64,000 nucleotides of DNA from NCBI GenBank assembly GCA_018269075.1, contig JAFDVJ010000079.1, forward strand, positions 6,984 to 70,983, written 5' to 3'. Positions 40,871-49,309 of this stretch are shown piece by piece (position 1 is the first letter of the stretch; each line of letters starts with the position of its first letter). The position numbers and the translations under genes were made by a program. The notes under the pieces are model-generated. The model did not search any database, was not told the origin of the DNA, and worked only from the letters and a program-made list of their open reading frames with translations. This stretch comes from Acidobacteriota bacterium (GTDB lineage: Bacteria > Acidobacteriota > Blastocatellia > Pyrinomonadales > Pyrinomonadaceae).

Positions 40871-40975
40871 AGCGCGCCTCCGCGCCTCCGCGCCTCCGCG
40901 GGAAAACTCAGGTTCACTGTAAAGAAGTTCAAAGAAAAATTTAATGTTAACGCAGAGGCGCAGAGGCGCGGAGAG
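40871..40975. repeat. Inverted repeat with CGCCTCCG-type tandem arms
   Basis: 8-bp CGCCTCCG units at 40871-40900 face GCAGAGGC/GCGGAG units at 40949-40975 across about 50 bp. A single arm of a related word lies inside the kinase gene at 44627-44660. Confidence 0.75.
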
Positions 40976-41015
40976 GGGTTGGAATCCGGTAAAAAGAAAG
41001 TTGCGGGCCGCTCAT

Positions 41016-41702
41016 TTATGGCAATCGGAATCGCCGTCCGGGATCGCCCGCAAAAGCTCGCGCGCCTCCGAATCGCTGCAGATTTTTTTCGAGAACCCGC
41101 CGGTAAGCGTCCAGGTCGCCGCCGTTGAAAAAATCGCGCACCCGTTGCGTCATCAGAAAACTGCGGGCGCGCACCGTCGGGCGCGGGTCGTCGATTCCGG
41201 CGGCGGCGGTCGCGAAGTAGAGCTCGCTTTCCCGCTCGGTTATGCCGTTCCCGCACCAACCGCGGTAATCGCTGTGCGGGTAAAAGTCGGGTTCGGCGAC
41301 CCGTTCGGACGCGTCGCCGACGTATTGGCGGATCCGGTATTTCGAATACTCGATCATCCCGGCGTCGAAAACGAAGACGAAGACCATCGCGAAAAAGAAC
41401 GACATCGGCGGCCCGAACCGGAGATTGACGAGCGTCCGCCGGTAGGGAAAACGGGCACCGAACGCGGCGTAGATCTCGAGATAAATGAGCGCGACGAGCC
41501 AGCCGGTGAAAAGCAGAAAGACGATCTTCGACGACAGCTCGCCGGGCAGCGGCAGAAAAAGCCGCCAGACCGAATCGCTGTCCGCGCTTAAAGCCGGAAG
41601 ATTGAGCGCGTTGACGAAGATGAAAAAGATCTGCAAAAGAAAAATGGCCGGAAAGGGAATCAACAAAAGCTGCAGTAAAAACCATCCGAATTTTCGCTTC
41701 AT
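41016..41702 (-). CDS. Hypothetical membrane protein
   Basis: A 228-residue protein with three hydrophobic segments (about 5-30, 58-80 and 100-122), then a soluble C-terminal domain of about 100 residues with no recognised motif. ATG 41702 is favoured by GGAGG 8 nt upstream. It is divergent from the next membrane protein gene. Function unknown. Confidence 0.7.
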   Translation of the reverse strand: MKRKFGWFLLQLLLIPFPAIFLLQIFFIFVNALNLPALSADSDSVWRLFLPLPGELSSKIVFLLFTGWLVALIYLEIYAAFGARFPYRRTLVNLRFGPPMSFFFAMVFVFVFDAGMIEYSKYRIRQYVGDASERVAEPDFYPHSDYRGWCGNGITERESELYFATAAAGIDDPRPTVRARSFLMTQRVRDFFNGGDLDAYRRVLEKNLQRFGGARAFAGDPGRRFRLP

Positions 41703-42005
41703 AAATTTTGCCTCCGTCCGGTTAGACAAGCGAATCGTTTGAATGTTCCCGAAAAATTACCGGGCGATGATAGTTTTTCGCGAAAACGCGCGCATTTGAA
41801 GTTAAGGGCGGGGTCCGATTAACGAACGGAGGGTTCGACGATCGGGGGCTCGCCGGAAATTTTCGTTCGGAACCCGTATGCTCGGTCGGCCGCGAACGTC
41901 GCGGACGATTTGAAATTACCTGCTCGCTCCGGTTCCGGGCATTGCGGCGCGTTCTCCGTCGAACGCGCCTTTTTTTTCGGCCGATTTCTGGTAAACTTTC
42001 GTTCG
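41703..42005. other. Divergent intergenic region
   Basis: About 300 bp between divergent membrane-protein genes. It presumably holds both promoters, but no clear promoter pair, repeat or gene was recognised. Confidence 0.4.
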
Positions 42006-42782
42006 ATGAAGGTTTTGGGAAAACTGAGTCCGGAAAACGTGCTGCTCGATCTCGCGATCACGCTGCTCGCCTACCGGTTTATCGATATTTCCGGCTTCGT
42101 CGAAAAGACTCTGCCGTGGCTGGTTTATCTGATCGTCGCCTACCAGAGCGTCGTGCTGTTTCTGCTTTACGCCGATCTTTCGGTCGACGACCAGCCGGAA
42201 GAAAAAGACGCCGGCTTCGGCGCGCGGCTGCGCGGGACGGTCGCGCTCGTCCTGCGCTCGTTCGCGATGTTTTCGTGGATTCTGAGCTTTATCTGGGCGA
42301 TCCTGCCGGTCGTTTATCTCGAAAACCTGACCGGGCAGAGTTTTGTCTGGGCGAAACGGATCTCGATCACGGTCGGGCTCGTCAGCGGACTGCTCCTGCT
42401 CGTCCGGTTTTTCGCCAACGCCGAGGGCGATTCGGAAAAACAATACATCGAAGACTGGTTCGAAAAACCGGCGGACGAGAAAAAAACGGCCGAAAAGATC
42501 GTCATCCCGATCTACGCGTTCCTGTTATACAGGATCGTCGGGACGAGCCGTTCGCGCTACTGGGCGGCCTACGTGCTGACGTTCGTTTTTCTCGTCTACA
42601 CGGAAACCCTCTTCCAGCTCATCGCGCCCGCGCCCGCGACGCCGAAAATATTTCTCGTCCCGGCGATAATTTTTTCATATCTTCCGATGCGGTTTCTGCT
42701 TCTGCTGCGCCCGCCGTTCAGCCTTCCCGAAGTCTTCTCCGCGATCTTCGCCTTCGCCCTCTTCATCCACAGCCTGTTCTGA
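42006..42782 (+). CDS. Hypothetical multi-pass membrane protein
   Basis: A 258-residue protein with about seven hydrophobic segments and short acidic loops (SVDDQPEEKDAG; WFEKPADEKKTAEK). No enzyme motif is visible and I do not recognise a family. The start at ATG 42006 (MKVLGKLSPENV) is chosen over an upstream TTG at 41910 whose extra residues look non-native. Confidence 0.7.
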   Translation: MKVLGKLSPENVLLDLAITLLAYRFIDISGFVEKTLPWLVYLIVAYQSVVLFLLYADLSVDDQPEEKDAGFGARLRGTVALVLRSFAMFSWILSFIWAILPVVYLENLTGQSFVWAKRISITVGLVSGLLLLVRFFANAEGDSEKQYIEDWFEKPADEKKTAEKIVIPIYAFLLYRIVGTSRSRYWAAYVLTFVFLVYTETLFQLIAPAPATPKIFLVPAIIFSYLPMRFLLLLRPPFSLPEVFSAIFAFALFIHSLF

Positions 42783-42837
42783 CAAAACGAACAAAACCAA
42801 ACCGGCCGAAAGCGAAAAGCCAACGCCTCAGCCAACA

Positions 42838-42874
42838 AACCAATCCGAAATCCGAAATCCGAAATCCGAAATCG
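42838..42874. repeat. ATTTCGG heptamer repeat
   Basis: Four to five copies of CCGAAAT with the ACCAATCC cap at the left end, between convergent genes and abutting the stop codon of the Ser/Thr kinase. Confidence 0.85.
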
Positions 42875-42876
42875 CC

Positions 42877-45765
42877 TCATTGCGTCGAATCGATCAGCCA
42901 GACGTCGGCGTCGACCTGTAAATAGCGGAAATAGAGAAACTTGTTGTCGGGCGAGATGTTCGTGCCCTGAATCTCGTAGGCCGGCGGTTTGAAGAGCTCG
43001 GCGATCTTTTTGGTTTCGGTATCGCACAGGAAAACGCCGTTCGTGTCGGTGAAGAGGAAATGGCGGTTGTCGGCGAGCCAGACCGGGCTCGAGCCGTGAT
43101 CGGTCATTTTTTCGAAGGCGTTCGTCCGGAAATCGTAGACGCCGAGCGACGCGACGCTGCCGTCCGCTTTAAATGTGAGCAGCAAGAGCTTTTGGCCGTC
43201 GGCCGACCAGCCGCCGACCCACGCGTAGCTGTTTTCCTCGACGTTGAGCGGCTGCGGCATCTGTTCCGCCCACGGTTTCGCGAGATCGAGCAGAAACGGC
43301 CGGTAGTTTTTGCCGTCGATCTCGCTGAAGACGAGCTTCGTGTCGTCGGGCGAGAACACGCCGACGAACGCGCCGGTCTTCTCGGAAAAGGTGATCTGCC
43401 GAAGGTTCGCGCCGTCGGCGTCGATCGTCCAGATCTGGTATTTGCCGCTCCGGTCGGAATGAAAGACGATCCGCCGGCCGTCGTGCGACCAGCTCGGAAT
43501 CCGTTCGAGAAACCGGTCGTTGGTCAGGTTGCGCCAGTTTTCGCCGGTCTTGTCGAACACGACGAGGTCTTCCTGCGCCGGTTTGACGCTGCGGATCAGA
43601 TAATGCTCGCCGTCGGGCGCGAGATGCGGGTTGGTGATCTCGTGATTGCCGCGCGTCACCCAGTCGATCTCGCCGGCGAGCTTTTCGGTCTGCGGGTCGA
43701 AGCCGACCGTCTGGAGATTCGATTTGCTCTCGTAGCGGATATAGCCGAGCCGGCTGCCGTCGCGCGAGAAGGTGATGTGACGGCAGTATTTGGCGGGCGT
43801 CGCGACCGATTCCGGCTCGCCGAGCGCGCGGCCGGTTTCCTCGTCGACGGCGATCCGCCAGAGGCTCATACTGCCGCCCCGGTCGCTCGCGAAATAGAGA
43901 AAACGCCCGTCCGGCGACCAGACCGGGTTCCAGTCGGAAAAATCGTCGTCGGTGACGGCGACCGGCTCGCCGCCGCCGGCCGGGACGGTCGCGATCTCGC
44001 CGGGCCGGCCCTCGCGGACGAACCAGTAGGCGATCCGGTTGCCGTGCGGCGACCAGCTCGGCATGATCGCGTCGCCGCGCGTGTCGAGCGGCTGGCGGGC
44101 GCCGGTCTCGACGTCGATGACCGAGAGCGAGCTGTTCGGCAGGGTGTGGAGCGTGTGATGGATCGAAGGGCGGTCGCTGACGGCGATCCGTTTGCCGTCG
44201 GGCGACCAGGTCGGGTGAAAACCGGTGTCGGCGAGACGGCGGACGTTTTCGCCGGTCGCCTCCATCAGGTAGATGCCGCCCGGGCTCCGCTCGGAGCGGA
44301 AGGCGATCAGCCGGCCGTCGGGCGAAAAGGCGGGCATCGAGTCGCCCGCCTTCGAGTTCGCCGTCAGGTTGACTGGATTCTTGCCGCCGATCCGCTGCCA
44401 GAAAATATCCTCGTTTCCTTCCTGCACCATCGAAAAAAGCAGGCTCTGCCCGTCGGGCGCGAGACTCGGATAGCTTTCGACGGCGAGCGAATCGGTCAAC
44501 TGCACGTTTTTCGCCTTCGACCAGTCGGTCCCCGAAACGCTCTTTTTGACCGTCAATTTATACAATAAGAAAAGGCTGCCGGCCAGAACCAAAACCGCCA
44601 ATCCCAGAAAACCGACCCCGATCCATCTGCGCGCCTTCGCGCCTTCGCGCCTCTGCGGTAAAACCCGGCCGCTCCGGCTCCACGACGGCGAGGAATCGAT
44701 CTCGCGGCGGATCCTTTTCAAGTCGGCGCGGATGTCGGCGGCGTTCTGGTAGCTCAGATCGGCGTCCTTTTCGAGCGCCTTGGCGAGCACCGCGTCGAGC
44801 TCGGGCGTGATTTCCGGGTTGAAGGCGCTCGGCGGCGGCGGCGCTTCCGCGAGAATCGCCTGAAAGGTCGCCTGGCGGTTTTCCTTTTTGTAGGGGTTGA
44901 CGCCGGTCAGCAGCTCGTAGAGCACGACGCCGACGCTCCACAGATCGGTGCGGTGATCGACGTTGTCGTCGGCGACCTGTTCGGGCGACATATAGGCGGG
45001 CGTCCCGATGATGATGCCTTTGGCCGTGCCGGAGAAGTTTTTGAGCGTGTTGAGATCGATGTCGGTCAGCTTGGCGAGGCCGAAATCGAGGATCTTGACG
45101 TAGCCGTCGGGCCGGACCATAATGTTTTCCGGTTTGATGTCGCGGTGGATGATGCCCGCGCCGTGGGCCGCCGCGAGCGCGTCGCAGACCTGTGCGATCG
45201 CGCCGAGCACGTCTTTCAGCCGGGGCTTCGTTTCGGCGAAATCGCGGAGCGTCAGGCCCTCGACGTATTCGGTCGCGATGAAGTTGAGGCCGTCCGCGTC
45301 GCCGACGTCGTAAACGGTCACGATGTTCGGATGATTGAGCGCCGAAATCGCCCGCGCTTCGAGCTGGAAACGCTTGACGCGCTCGTCGTTCGAGGTGTAT
45401 TCGGCCGGCAGGATCTTGAGCGCGACGCGGCGTTTGAGCTTCTCGTCGGTCGCCAGATAAACCTCGCCCATCCCGCCCGCGCCGAGCATTTTTTCGATCC
45501 GGTAAGTGCCGATCCGGCGGCCCCGGAAATCCGTTTCGCCGGTCAGCCGCTGTTCGCCGGCGAGATTCTTGGCGACGACGCCCATTGCCGATTCGTCAAG
45601 AAAATCCGCCGATTCGGCGCCCGCCGCGAGCAGCGAAAGGACTTCCCGCTTCAAATCCGCGTCGTCGCCGCAGCGCTCGTCGAGAAACGCCGCCCGCGCC
45701 GTTTCCGGCAGATCCAGCGCGGCGTCGAACAGCTCGTCGATTTGTTTCCAGCGATCGGGGTTCAT
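42877..45765 (-). CDS. Ser/Thr protein kinase with TolB/PD40 propeller
   Basis: A 962-residue membrane kinase. Residues about 85-350 are a Hanks-type kinase: GAGGMGEVY loop, VALKILP Lys, HRDIKPENIMV catalytic loop, DFGLAKL, and TPAYMSPEQ. A linker with an 8-bp repeat translated as RREGAKARR leads into one transmembrane helix (about 375-397). Residues about 420-960 are extracytoplasmic PD40 blades (SPDG(R/K) repeats). It likely phosphorylates regulators in response to an envelope signal. The ECF-type sigma gene lies 134 bp upstream in the same direction, a recurrent acidobacterial pair. Confidence 0.92.
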   Translation of the reverse strand: MNPDRWKQIDELFDAALDLPETARAAFLDERCGDDADLKREVLSLLAAGAESADFLDESAMGVVAKNLAGEQRLTGETDFRGRRIGTYRIEKMLGAGGMGEVYLATDEKLKRRVALKILPAEYTSNDERVKRFQLEARAISALNHPNIVTVYDVGDADGLNFIATEYVEGLTLRDFAETKPRLKDVLGAIAQVCDALAAAHGAGIIHRDIKPENIMVRPDGYVKILDFGLAKLTDIDLNTLKNFSGTAKGIIIGTPAYMSPEQVADDNVDHRTDLWSVGVVLYELLTGVNPYKKENRQATFQAILAEAPPPPSAFNPEITPELDAVLAKALEKDADLSYQNAADIRADLKRIRREIDSSPSWSRSGRVLPQRREGAKARRWIGVGFLGLAVLVLAGSLFLLYKLTVKKSVSGTDWSKAKNVQLTDSLAVESYPSLAPDGQSLLFSMVQEGNEDIFWQRIGGKNPVNLTANSKAGDSMPAFSPDGRLIAFRSERSPGGIYLMEATGENVRRLADTGFHPTWSPDGKRIAVSDRPSIHHTLHTLPNSSLSVIDVETGARQPLDTRGDAIMPSWSPHGNRIAYWFVREGRPGEIATVPAGGGEPVAVTDDDFSDWNPVWSPDGRFLYFASDRGGSMSLWRIAVDEETGRALGEPESVATPAKYCRHITFSRDGSRLGYIRYESKSNLQTVGFDPQTEKLAGEIDWVTRGNHEITNPHLAPDGEHYLIRSVKPAQEDLVVFDKTGENWRNLTNDRFLERIPSWSHDGRRIVFHSDRSGKYQIWTIDADGANLRQITFSEKTGAFVGVFSPDDTKLVFSEIDGKNYRPFLLDLAKPWAEQMPQPLNVEENSYAWVGGWSADGQKLLLLTFKADGSVASLGVYDFRTNAFEKMTDHGSSPVWLADNRHFLFTDTNGVFLCDTETKKIAELFKPPAYEIQGTNISPDNKFLYFRYLQVDADVWLIDSTQ
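44627..44660. repeat. CGCCTTCG octamer repeat inside the kinase gene
   Basis: Three to four copies of GCGCCTTC-type 8-bp units lie in frame in the cytoplasmic juxtamembrane linker of the kinase. Confidence 0.75.
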
Positions 45766-45799
45766 CTTTTCGTCAACGGATTAATTCGGACTGCACGCG

Positions 45800-45893
45800 G
45801 TTCGTCGTTGGTTGTTCGTGGTTCGTCGTATCCGCAATCAGCGGTTGCAAACAGGGAATGCCGCCCGGAATCAGCCACGAACCGCGAACCCTT
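45800..45893. repeat. Inverted repeat with GGTTCGTG-type tandem arms
   Basis: GTTCGTCG/GTTCGTGG units (45800-45830) face CACGAACC/GCGAACCC units (45874-45893). It lies between the sigma factor and kinase genes, where a transcript hairpin could affect their relative expression. Confidence 0.65.
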
Positions 45894-45899
45894 AATTCC

Positions 45900-46469
45900 T
45901 TATGTCTTCGATAATTCGCGATAGAGCCACGCCTTCGCCTTCTGCCATTCGCGCATCACGGTGATCGGCGCGACGCTGATGACCTCGGCGGTCTCCTCGA
46001 CCGAGAGGCCGCCGAAAAAGCGGAGCTCGACGATCCGCGCCTTGCGCGCGTCGAAACGGCCGAGCTCGTCGAGCGCTTCGTCGAGCGCGACGATGTCGGC
46101 GTCCTTTTCGTGCGTGATCGTCAGGGCTTCTTCGAGCGAAACGTGACGGGCGAGCTCGTCGCCCGAAACCTTCGGCCGTTTGCGCGCGAAATCGACCAGA
46201 ATCCGGCGCATCAGCTGCGCCGAAACGCCGAAAAAATGCGCGCGGTTTTCCCAGCGCGCGGTTTTCCAGTCGATCAGCCGCAGATACGCCTCGTTGACGA
46301 GCGCCGTCGTCTGGAGCGTGTGGCCGTCGCGCTCGCGGTTCATATAGCGGCGGGCGATCCGGTGCAGCTCCGCATAGATGACGGGCGTCAGTTTTTCGAG
46401 CGCGTCGGCGTCGCCGCCGCTCCATTTCTGCAGCAGTTCGGTGACTTCCTGTGTGTTCGATCCGGCCAT
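45900..46469 (-). CDS. ECF-type sigma-70 family factor (acidobacterial type)
   Basis: A 189-residue sigma factor. Region 2 spans about 20-95 (YAELHRIARRYMNRERDGHTLQTTALVNEAYLRL, AHFFGVSAQLMRRILVDFAR). Region 4 spans about 130-185 (IVELRFFGGLSVEETAEVISVAPITVMREWQKAKAWLYREL). These sequences match the TIGR02999-type family abundant in Acidobacteria and Planctomycetes, which often sits beside Ser/Thr kinases. No anti-sigma gene is adjacent; kinase-dependent control by the downstream gene is a reasonable inference. Confidence 0.9.
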   Translation of the reverse strand: MAGSNTQEVTELLQKWSGGDADALEKLTPVIYAELHRIARRYMNRERDGHTLQTTALVNEAYLRLIDWKTARWENRAHFFGVSAQLMRRILVDFARKRPKVSGDELARHVSLEEALTITHEKDADIVALDEALDELGRFDARKARIVELRFFGGLSVEETAEVISVAPITVMREWQKAKAWLYRELSKT

Positions 46470-46618
46470 TTTCGGTTGAAATTATCGTTGACTGCATTAA
46501 ATTTAGCACAACCCGAAAAAATCGAAAAATTTTTTCGCGGCGGATGATAGTTTTTTTCCGTCCGCGACGCATTCATTATCGACGGGGCGAAAAGCCCGGA
46601 ATTTTGAGTGAGGTTTTT

Positions 46619-47146
46619 ATGGGAACGAAGAATTACAAGACGATCAAACCGGTGCCGCAGATCGACGATATGGCCTGCTGGGCGGCATCGCTCGAATGGT
46701 GGCTGAAATATATGTCGCCGAAACTGCCGGTGGCGACGCAGTGGGATCTGATGATCGATTTCAAATCGGAGACCTATTATCCCGAGGACATCAACGATCC
46801 GAATTTCGGCGGCCTTTCGGATTCGGGGATGCTGAACATCCTCAACGCGCCGCGCTTCAATCTCGGCACCGCCTACAAAAGCGGGCCGTCGATGACCTAC
46901 GAATTTCTTTCGGAAAAATTGAAGAACGGCCCCGTCATCATCGCCTTTCTCGACTGGGTGGCGGCCGGCGGGTCGCCCGGCGAAACCCGCCTGAATCACT
47001 GCAACGTCGTGATCAAGGCGAAAAAGACCGAAAGCGGCGTCGTCAACCTGACGGTGATGGAACCGCGCAAGGGGACGTTCGAAAAATACCGGACGATTTC
47101 CTACTACCAGCAGGGCGACGTGATTCTCGGCTGGCCGAAGATATGA
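46619..47146 (+). CDS. Papain-like/C39-like cysteine protease-fold protein
   Basis: A 175-residue protein. IDDMACWAASLEWWLKYM looks like the catalytic Cys helix of papain-like or C39-type peptidases (Q/D-x-x-x-C-W-A-A-S). NHCNVVIKAKK about 105 residues later supplies a His, and VMEPRKGTF may supply the Asp/Asn region. No signal peptide is seen. It is followed by a repeat-filled gap and an M23-like gene. The ATG at 46619 is chosen since the upstream frame has no homology. Substrate unknown. Confidence 0.6.
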   Translation: MGTKNYKTIKPVPQIDDMACWAASLEWWLKYMSPKLPVATQWDLMIDFKSETYYPEDINDPNFGGLSDSGMLNILNAPRFNLGTAYKSGPSMTYEFLSEKLKNGPVIIAFLDWVAAGGSPGETRLNHCNVVIKAKKTESGVVNLTVMEPRKGTFEKYRTISYYQQGDVILGWPKI

Positions 47147-47240
47147 GTCGAGAGTCGAGAGTCGAGAGTCGAAGCGAAGATCGATTTCAAAGACTCAAGA
47201 CTCAAGACTTCAGACTCAGGACTTAAGACTCAAGACTGGA
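47145..47240. repeat. Heptamer repeats GAGTCGA and GACTCAA
   Basis: Three to four copies of GAGTCGA directly after a stop codon are followed by five or more GACTCAA-type heptamers in the same gap, facing it. The words match those at 994-1150, 51846-51953 and 54929-54996. Confidence 0.8.
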
Positions 47241-47250
47241 GAACAAGTTT

Positions 47251-47772
47251 ATGGCAAGATTTCCGTTGTCGGTCGTACCGGCTCAGAACTATCATTACGG
47301 CGGCATCAAGTTCGGTGCGGAGCGCAAGAAAAAGGACGGTTCGCTGCGGACGCACGCGGCCTGCGATCTGGTCGCGGCGCCGGGCACGCCGGTCGTCGCG
47401 GTCGAATGGGGCATCGTGCTCGACGTCCCGAAGACGCCCTTTATCGAGGGCACGAAGCTCTATTCGGTGATCATCGAGCATTCGTTTTTCATCGGGCGCT
47501 ATACCGAGATCAACCGGGACGATATCGGTTCCGAGATCTATCCGGGCGCGACCGTCCAGGAGGGCCAGTATATCTCGACCCTCCAGCGCAACGGCAAGGG
47601 CGGCGCGATGCTCCATTTCGAGATGTACGACAAATCGTCGGCCGGATATCTGTCGCAGCCGAGCAACACGAAATACAAAAACGTCCCGGCCGGGTCCTAC
47701 GGCCGCCGCAGCGATCTGATGAATCCGACGCCGTATCTCGATCAATGGCTGTTGTGGACGGTATGGCTTTGA
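47251..47772 (+). CDS. M23-like (LytM fold) peptidase-domain protein
   Basis: A 173-residue protein. THAACDLVAAPGTPVVAVEWG resembles the first metal motif of M23 peptidases (His-x3-Asp), and AMLHFEMYD resembles the second (HxH), but the first His of that pair is Met. Activity may therefore be lost or altered. No signal peptide is seen. It follows the cysteine-protease-like gene in the same direction with a GGAG ribosome binding site, suggesting a peptidase or binding pair acting on peptidoglycan-like substrates or a secreted toxin context. Confidence 0.65.
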   Translation: MARFPLSVVPAQNYHYGGIKFGAERKKKDGSLRTHAACDLVAAPGTPVVAVEWGIVLDVPKTPFIEGTKLYSVIIEHSFFIGRYTEINRDDIGSEIYPGATVQEGQYISTLQRNGKGGAMLHFEMYDKSSAGYLSQPSNTKYKNVPAGSYGRRSDLMNPTPYLDQWLLWTVWL

Positions 47773-47773
47773 G

Positions 47774-47960
47774 GGATTTCGGATTTCGGATTTCGGATTT
47801 CGGATTTGGGGAAGTGCGATCTGGTTGAAGGCGATCGGTTTATGGCCGGTGTCGGATAAAAACAATATTCCCCCGAGCAGCCCCCGAATGGCGGGATGAT
47901 CGTTGGCGATCGTCCCGCCATTGTGATTTCGGATTTCGGATTTCGGATTTCGGATTGGTC
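47774..47960. repeat. Two direct heptamer arrays flanking a perfect hairpin
   Basis: ATTTCGG arrays occupy 47774-47808 and 47925-47960, both in the same orientation. The second ends in the GATTGGTC cap. Between them, 47887-47922 is a 16-bp-arm hairpin (AATGGCGGGATGATCG facing CGATCGTCCCGCCATT). Confidence 0.8.
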
Positions 47961-47965
47961 CGTTG

Positions 47966-48035
47966 AGGGAGATTGCCGTCTCCCTTTCTCCTCTTCTCCT
48001 CTTCTCCTTTTCTCCTCTTCTTCCTGTGACTCTCG
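47966..48035. repeat. CT-rich 9-bp repeats
   Basis: Five to six TCTCCTCTT-like units downstream of the convergent gene at 48039. No partner arm of comparable length is visible. Confidence 0.6.
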
Positions 48036-48038
48036 ACT

Positions 48039-48440
48039 CTAAACGCGGTCGGGCGCGACGTATTCCGTGCGGGCTTTGTCGGTTGCGAGACATTCGGGGC
48101 TGTAAAAGGCGTCGACGTAGTCGCGGCCGTATTTTTCCGTGAGAAGGCGGCAGGCTTCGGCGGGCGCGAGGGCCGGGTTGGACTTTCGGAAGTCGTCGAC
48201 GGTGCGCATCCAAAATACCGTCAGCGTTTCGTGATATTTCGACGAATCCGCGCCGAAGGCTTTCAGCAGATTCAGGATGCCGTCGCGCATTTTGCCGAGC
48301 GCGGTCTCGAAATCGTGTTTCGACAGGTAATGATAAGCGGCGATCAGATGCTCGGCGTGACGCCAGTCGGCGTCGGCGATCGTCCCGTTCTCGAAGGCGG
48401 CGACCATCGCCGCGATCTGGTTTTCGTTTTCGTATTTCAT
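48039..48440 (-). CDS. Hypothetical protein, all-helical
   Basis: A 133-residue cytoplasmic protein, predicted mainly helical. ADADWRHAEHLIAAYHYLSKHDFETALGKMRDGI is the most distinctive segment. A His-rich helix suggests possible metal binding, but no family is recognised. The ATG at 48440 is fixed by GGAGG 5 nt upstream, which itself follows directly after the terminator T-run of the upstream operon. Confidence 0.75.
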   Translation of the reverse strand: MKYENENQIAAMVAAFENGTIADADWRHAEHLIAAYHYLSKHDFETALGKMRDGILNLLKAFGADSSKYHETLTVFWMRTVDDFRKSNPALAPAEACRLLTEKYGRDYVDAFYSPECLATDKARTEYVAPDRV

Positions 48441-48450
48441 AATTTCCTCC

Positions 48451-48497
48451 AAAAAAAAATCACGGAACGAACGGCCGCGTTGGCTGTTCGTTCCGTG
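48451..48497 (-). terminator. Intrinsic terminator of the GH13/methyltransferase operon
   Basis: A perfect 12-bp stem (CACGGAACGAAC / GTTCGTTCCGTG) plus GCC/GGC, followed on the minus strand by nine T. The T-run merges into the Shine-Dalgarno of the next gene. Confidence 0.88.
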
Positions 48498-48556
48498 TTT
48501 GAAATAGCATCATACCCCGAAAAGAGCTGAAAAATCAACCGAATAACCGAAAACTT

Positions 48557-49306
48557 TCAAAGGGCGGCGGCGACCAGGATTTGTTTCGGCGAGTCGCTCG
48601 TGAACGCTGATTCGTCGAAGTCGCCGTATTTGGCCTCGATCCGGAAGCCGGCGAACGCGAACAGTGCGTCGAGCTCCTGCGGGAAGAACTGGCGCATCGC
48701 GAACGAGACGGTCTGCTCCTCTTTCCAGTACTGGTTTTTGTAATGCCAGTCGATGTGGTTGACCTGCGTCGCCGCGTCGTAGCGGACATTGGTCGTGATC
48801 ACGATCCAGCCGTCGGCGGTCCGGTATTCGCCGACGAAATAGCGTTTGTCGGGGTCGCGGTTCAGCAATTCGACCGACGGGTTGAAGACCTCGACGATGA
48901 ACCGGCCGCCGGGATTGAGATGGCGTTTGACCGATTCGAAGCTCGCGAGGGCCTCGCGCGTCGTCTTCAGATGCTGGAGCGCGTTCTGCGCGACGAAGAT
49001 CAGATTGAACCGCTGCGGCAGGTTGAACGAGCGCATATCGGCGTTGTAGAGATTGGTCTCGACGTTGCGCGTGCCGGCCTTTTCGCGGGTTGCGTCGAGC
49101 ATCTCGGCGAATTTGTCGGCGCCGGCGATGTCGTACTCGCTCTCGGTCAGCGTGACCAGATAATTGCCCGTGCCGCAGGCCAGTTCGAGCACCGGCTGGC
49201 CGTAGCGCGCGATCTGCCGCTCGTAAAAAGCGACCTGCTCGCTGTCCGGGGCTTTTTCGTGGACGAGATCGAACAGCCAGGTTTCCTCGTAGAGTTTTTT
49301 CGTCAT
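48557..49306 (-). CDS. Class I SAM-dependent methyltransferase
   Basis: A 249-residue cytoplasmic methyltransferase. Motif I is PVLELACGTGNYLVTL, an acidic loop follows (IAGADKFAEMLDATRE), and the strand-4 region is FNLIFVAQNALQHL. The substrate is unknown. It begins 3 bp after the GH13 gene stop, so the two are co-transcribed and probably coupled. A terminator follows. Confidence 0.9.
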   Translation of the reverse strand: MTKKLYEETWLFDLVHEKAPDSEQVAFYERQIARYGQPVLELACGTGNYLVTLTESEYDIAGADKFAEMLDATREKAGTRNVETNLYNADMRSFNLPQRFNLIFVAQNALQHLKTTREALASFESVKRHLNPGGRFIVEVFNPSVELLNRDPDKRYFVGEYRTADGWIVITTNVRYDAATQVNHIDWHYKNQYWKEEQTVSFAMRQFFPQELDALFAFAGFRIEAKYGDFDESAFTSDSPKQILVAAAL

Positions 49307-49309
49307 CGG

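Larger units (their letters stand above)
40554..41015. other. Repeat-rich intergenic region upstream of cysS
   Basis: A 462-bp stretch with two STR-armed inverted repeats (40603-40722 and 40871-40975). No gene is seen apart from spurious frames made of the repeats. Confidence 0.6.
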
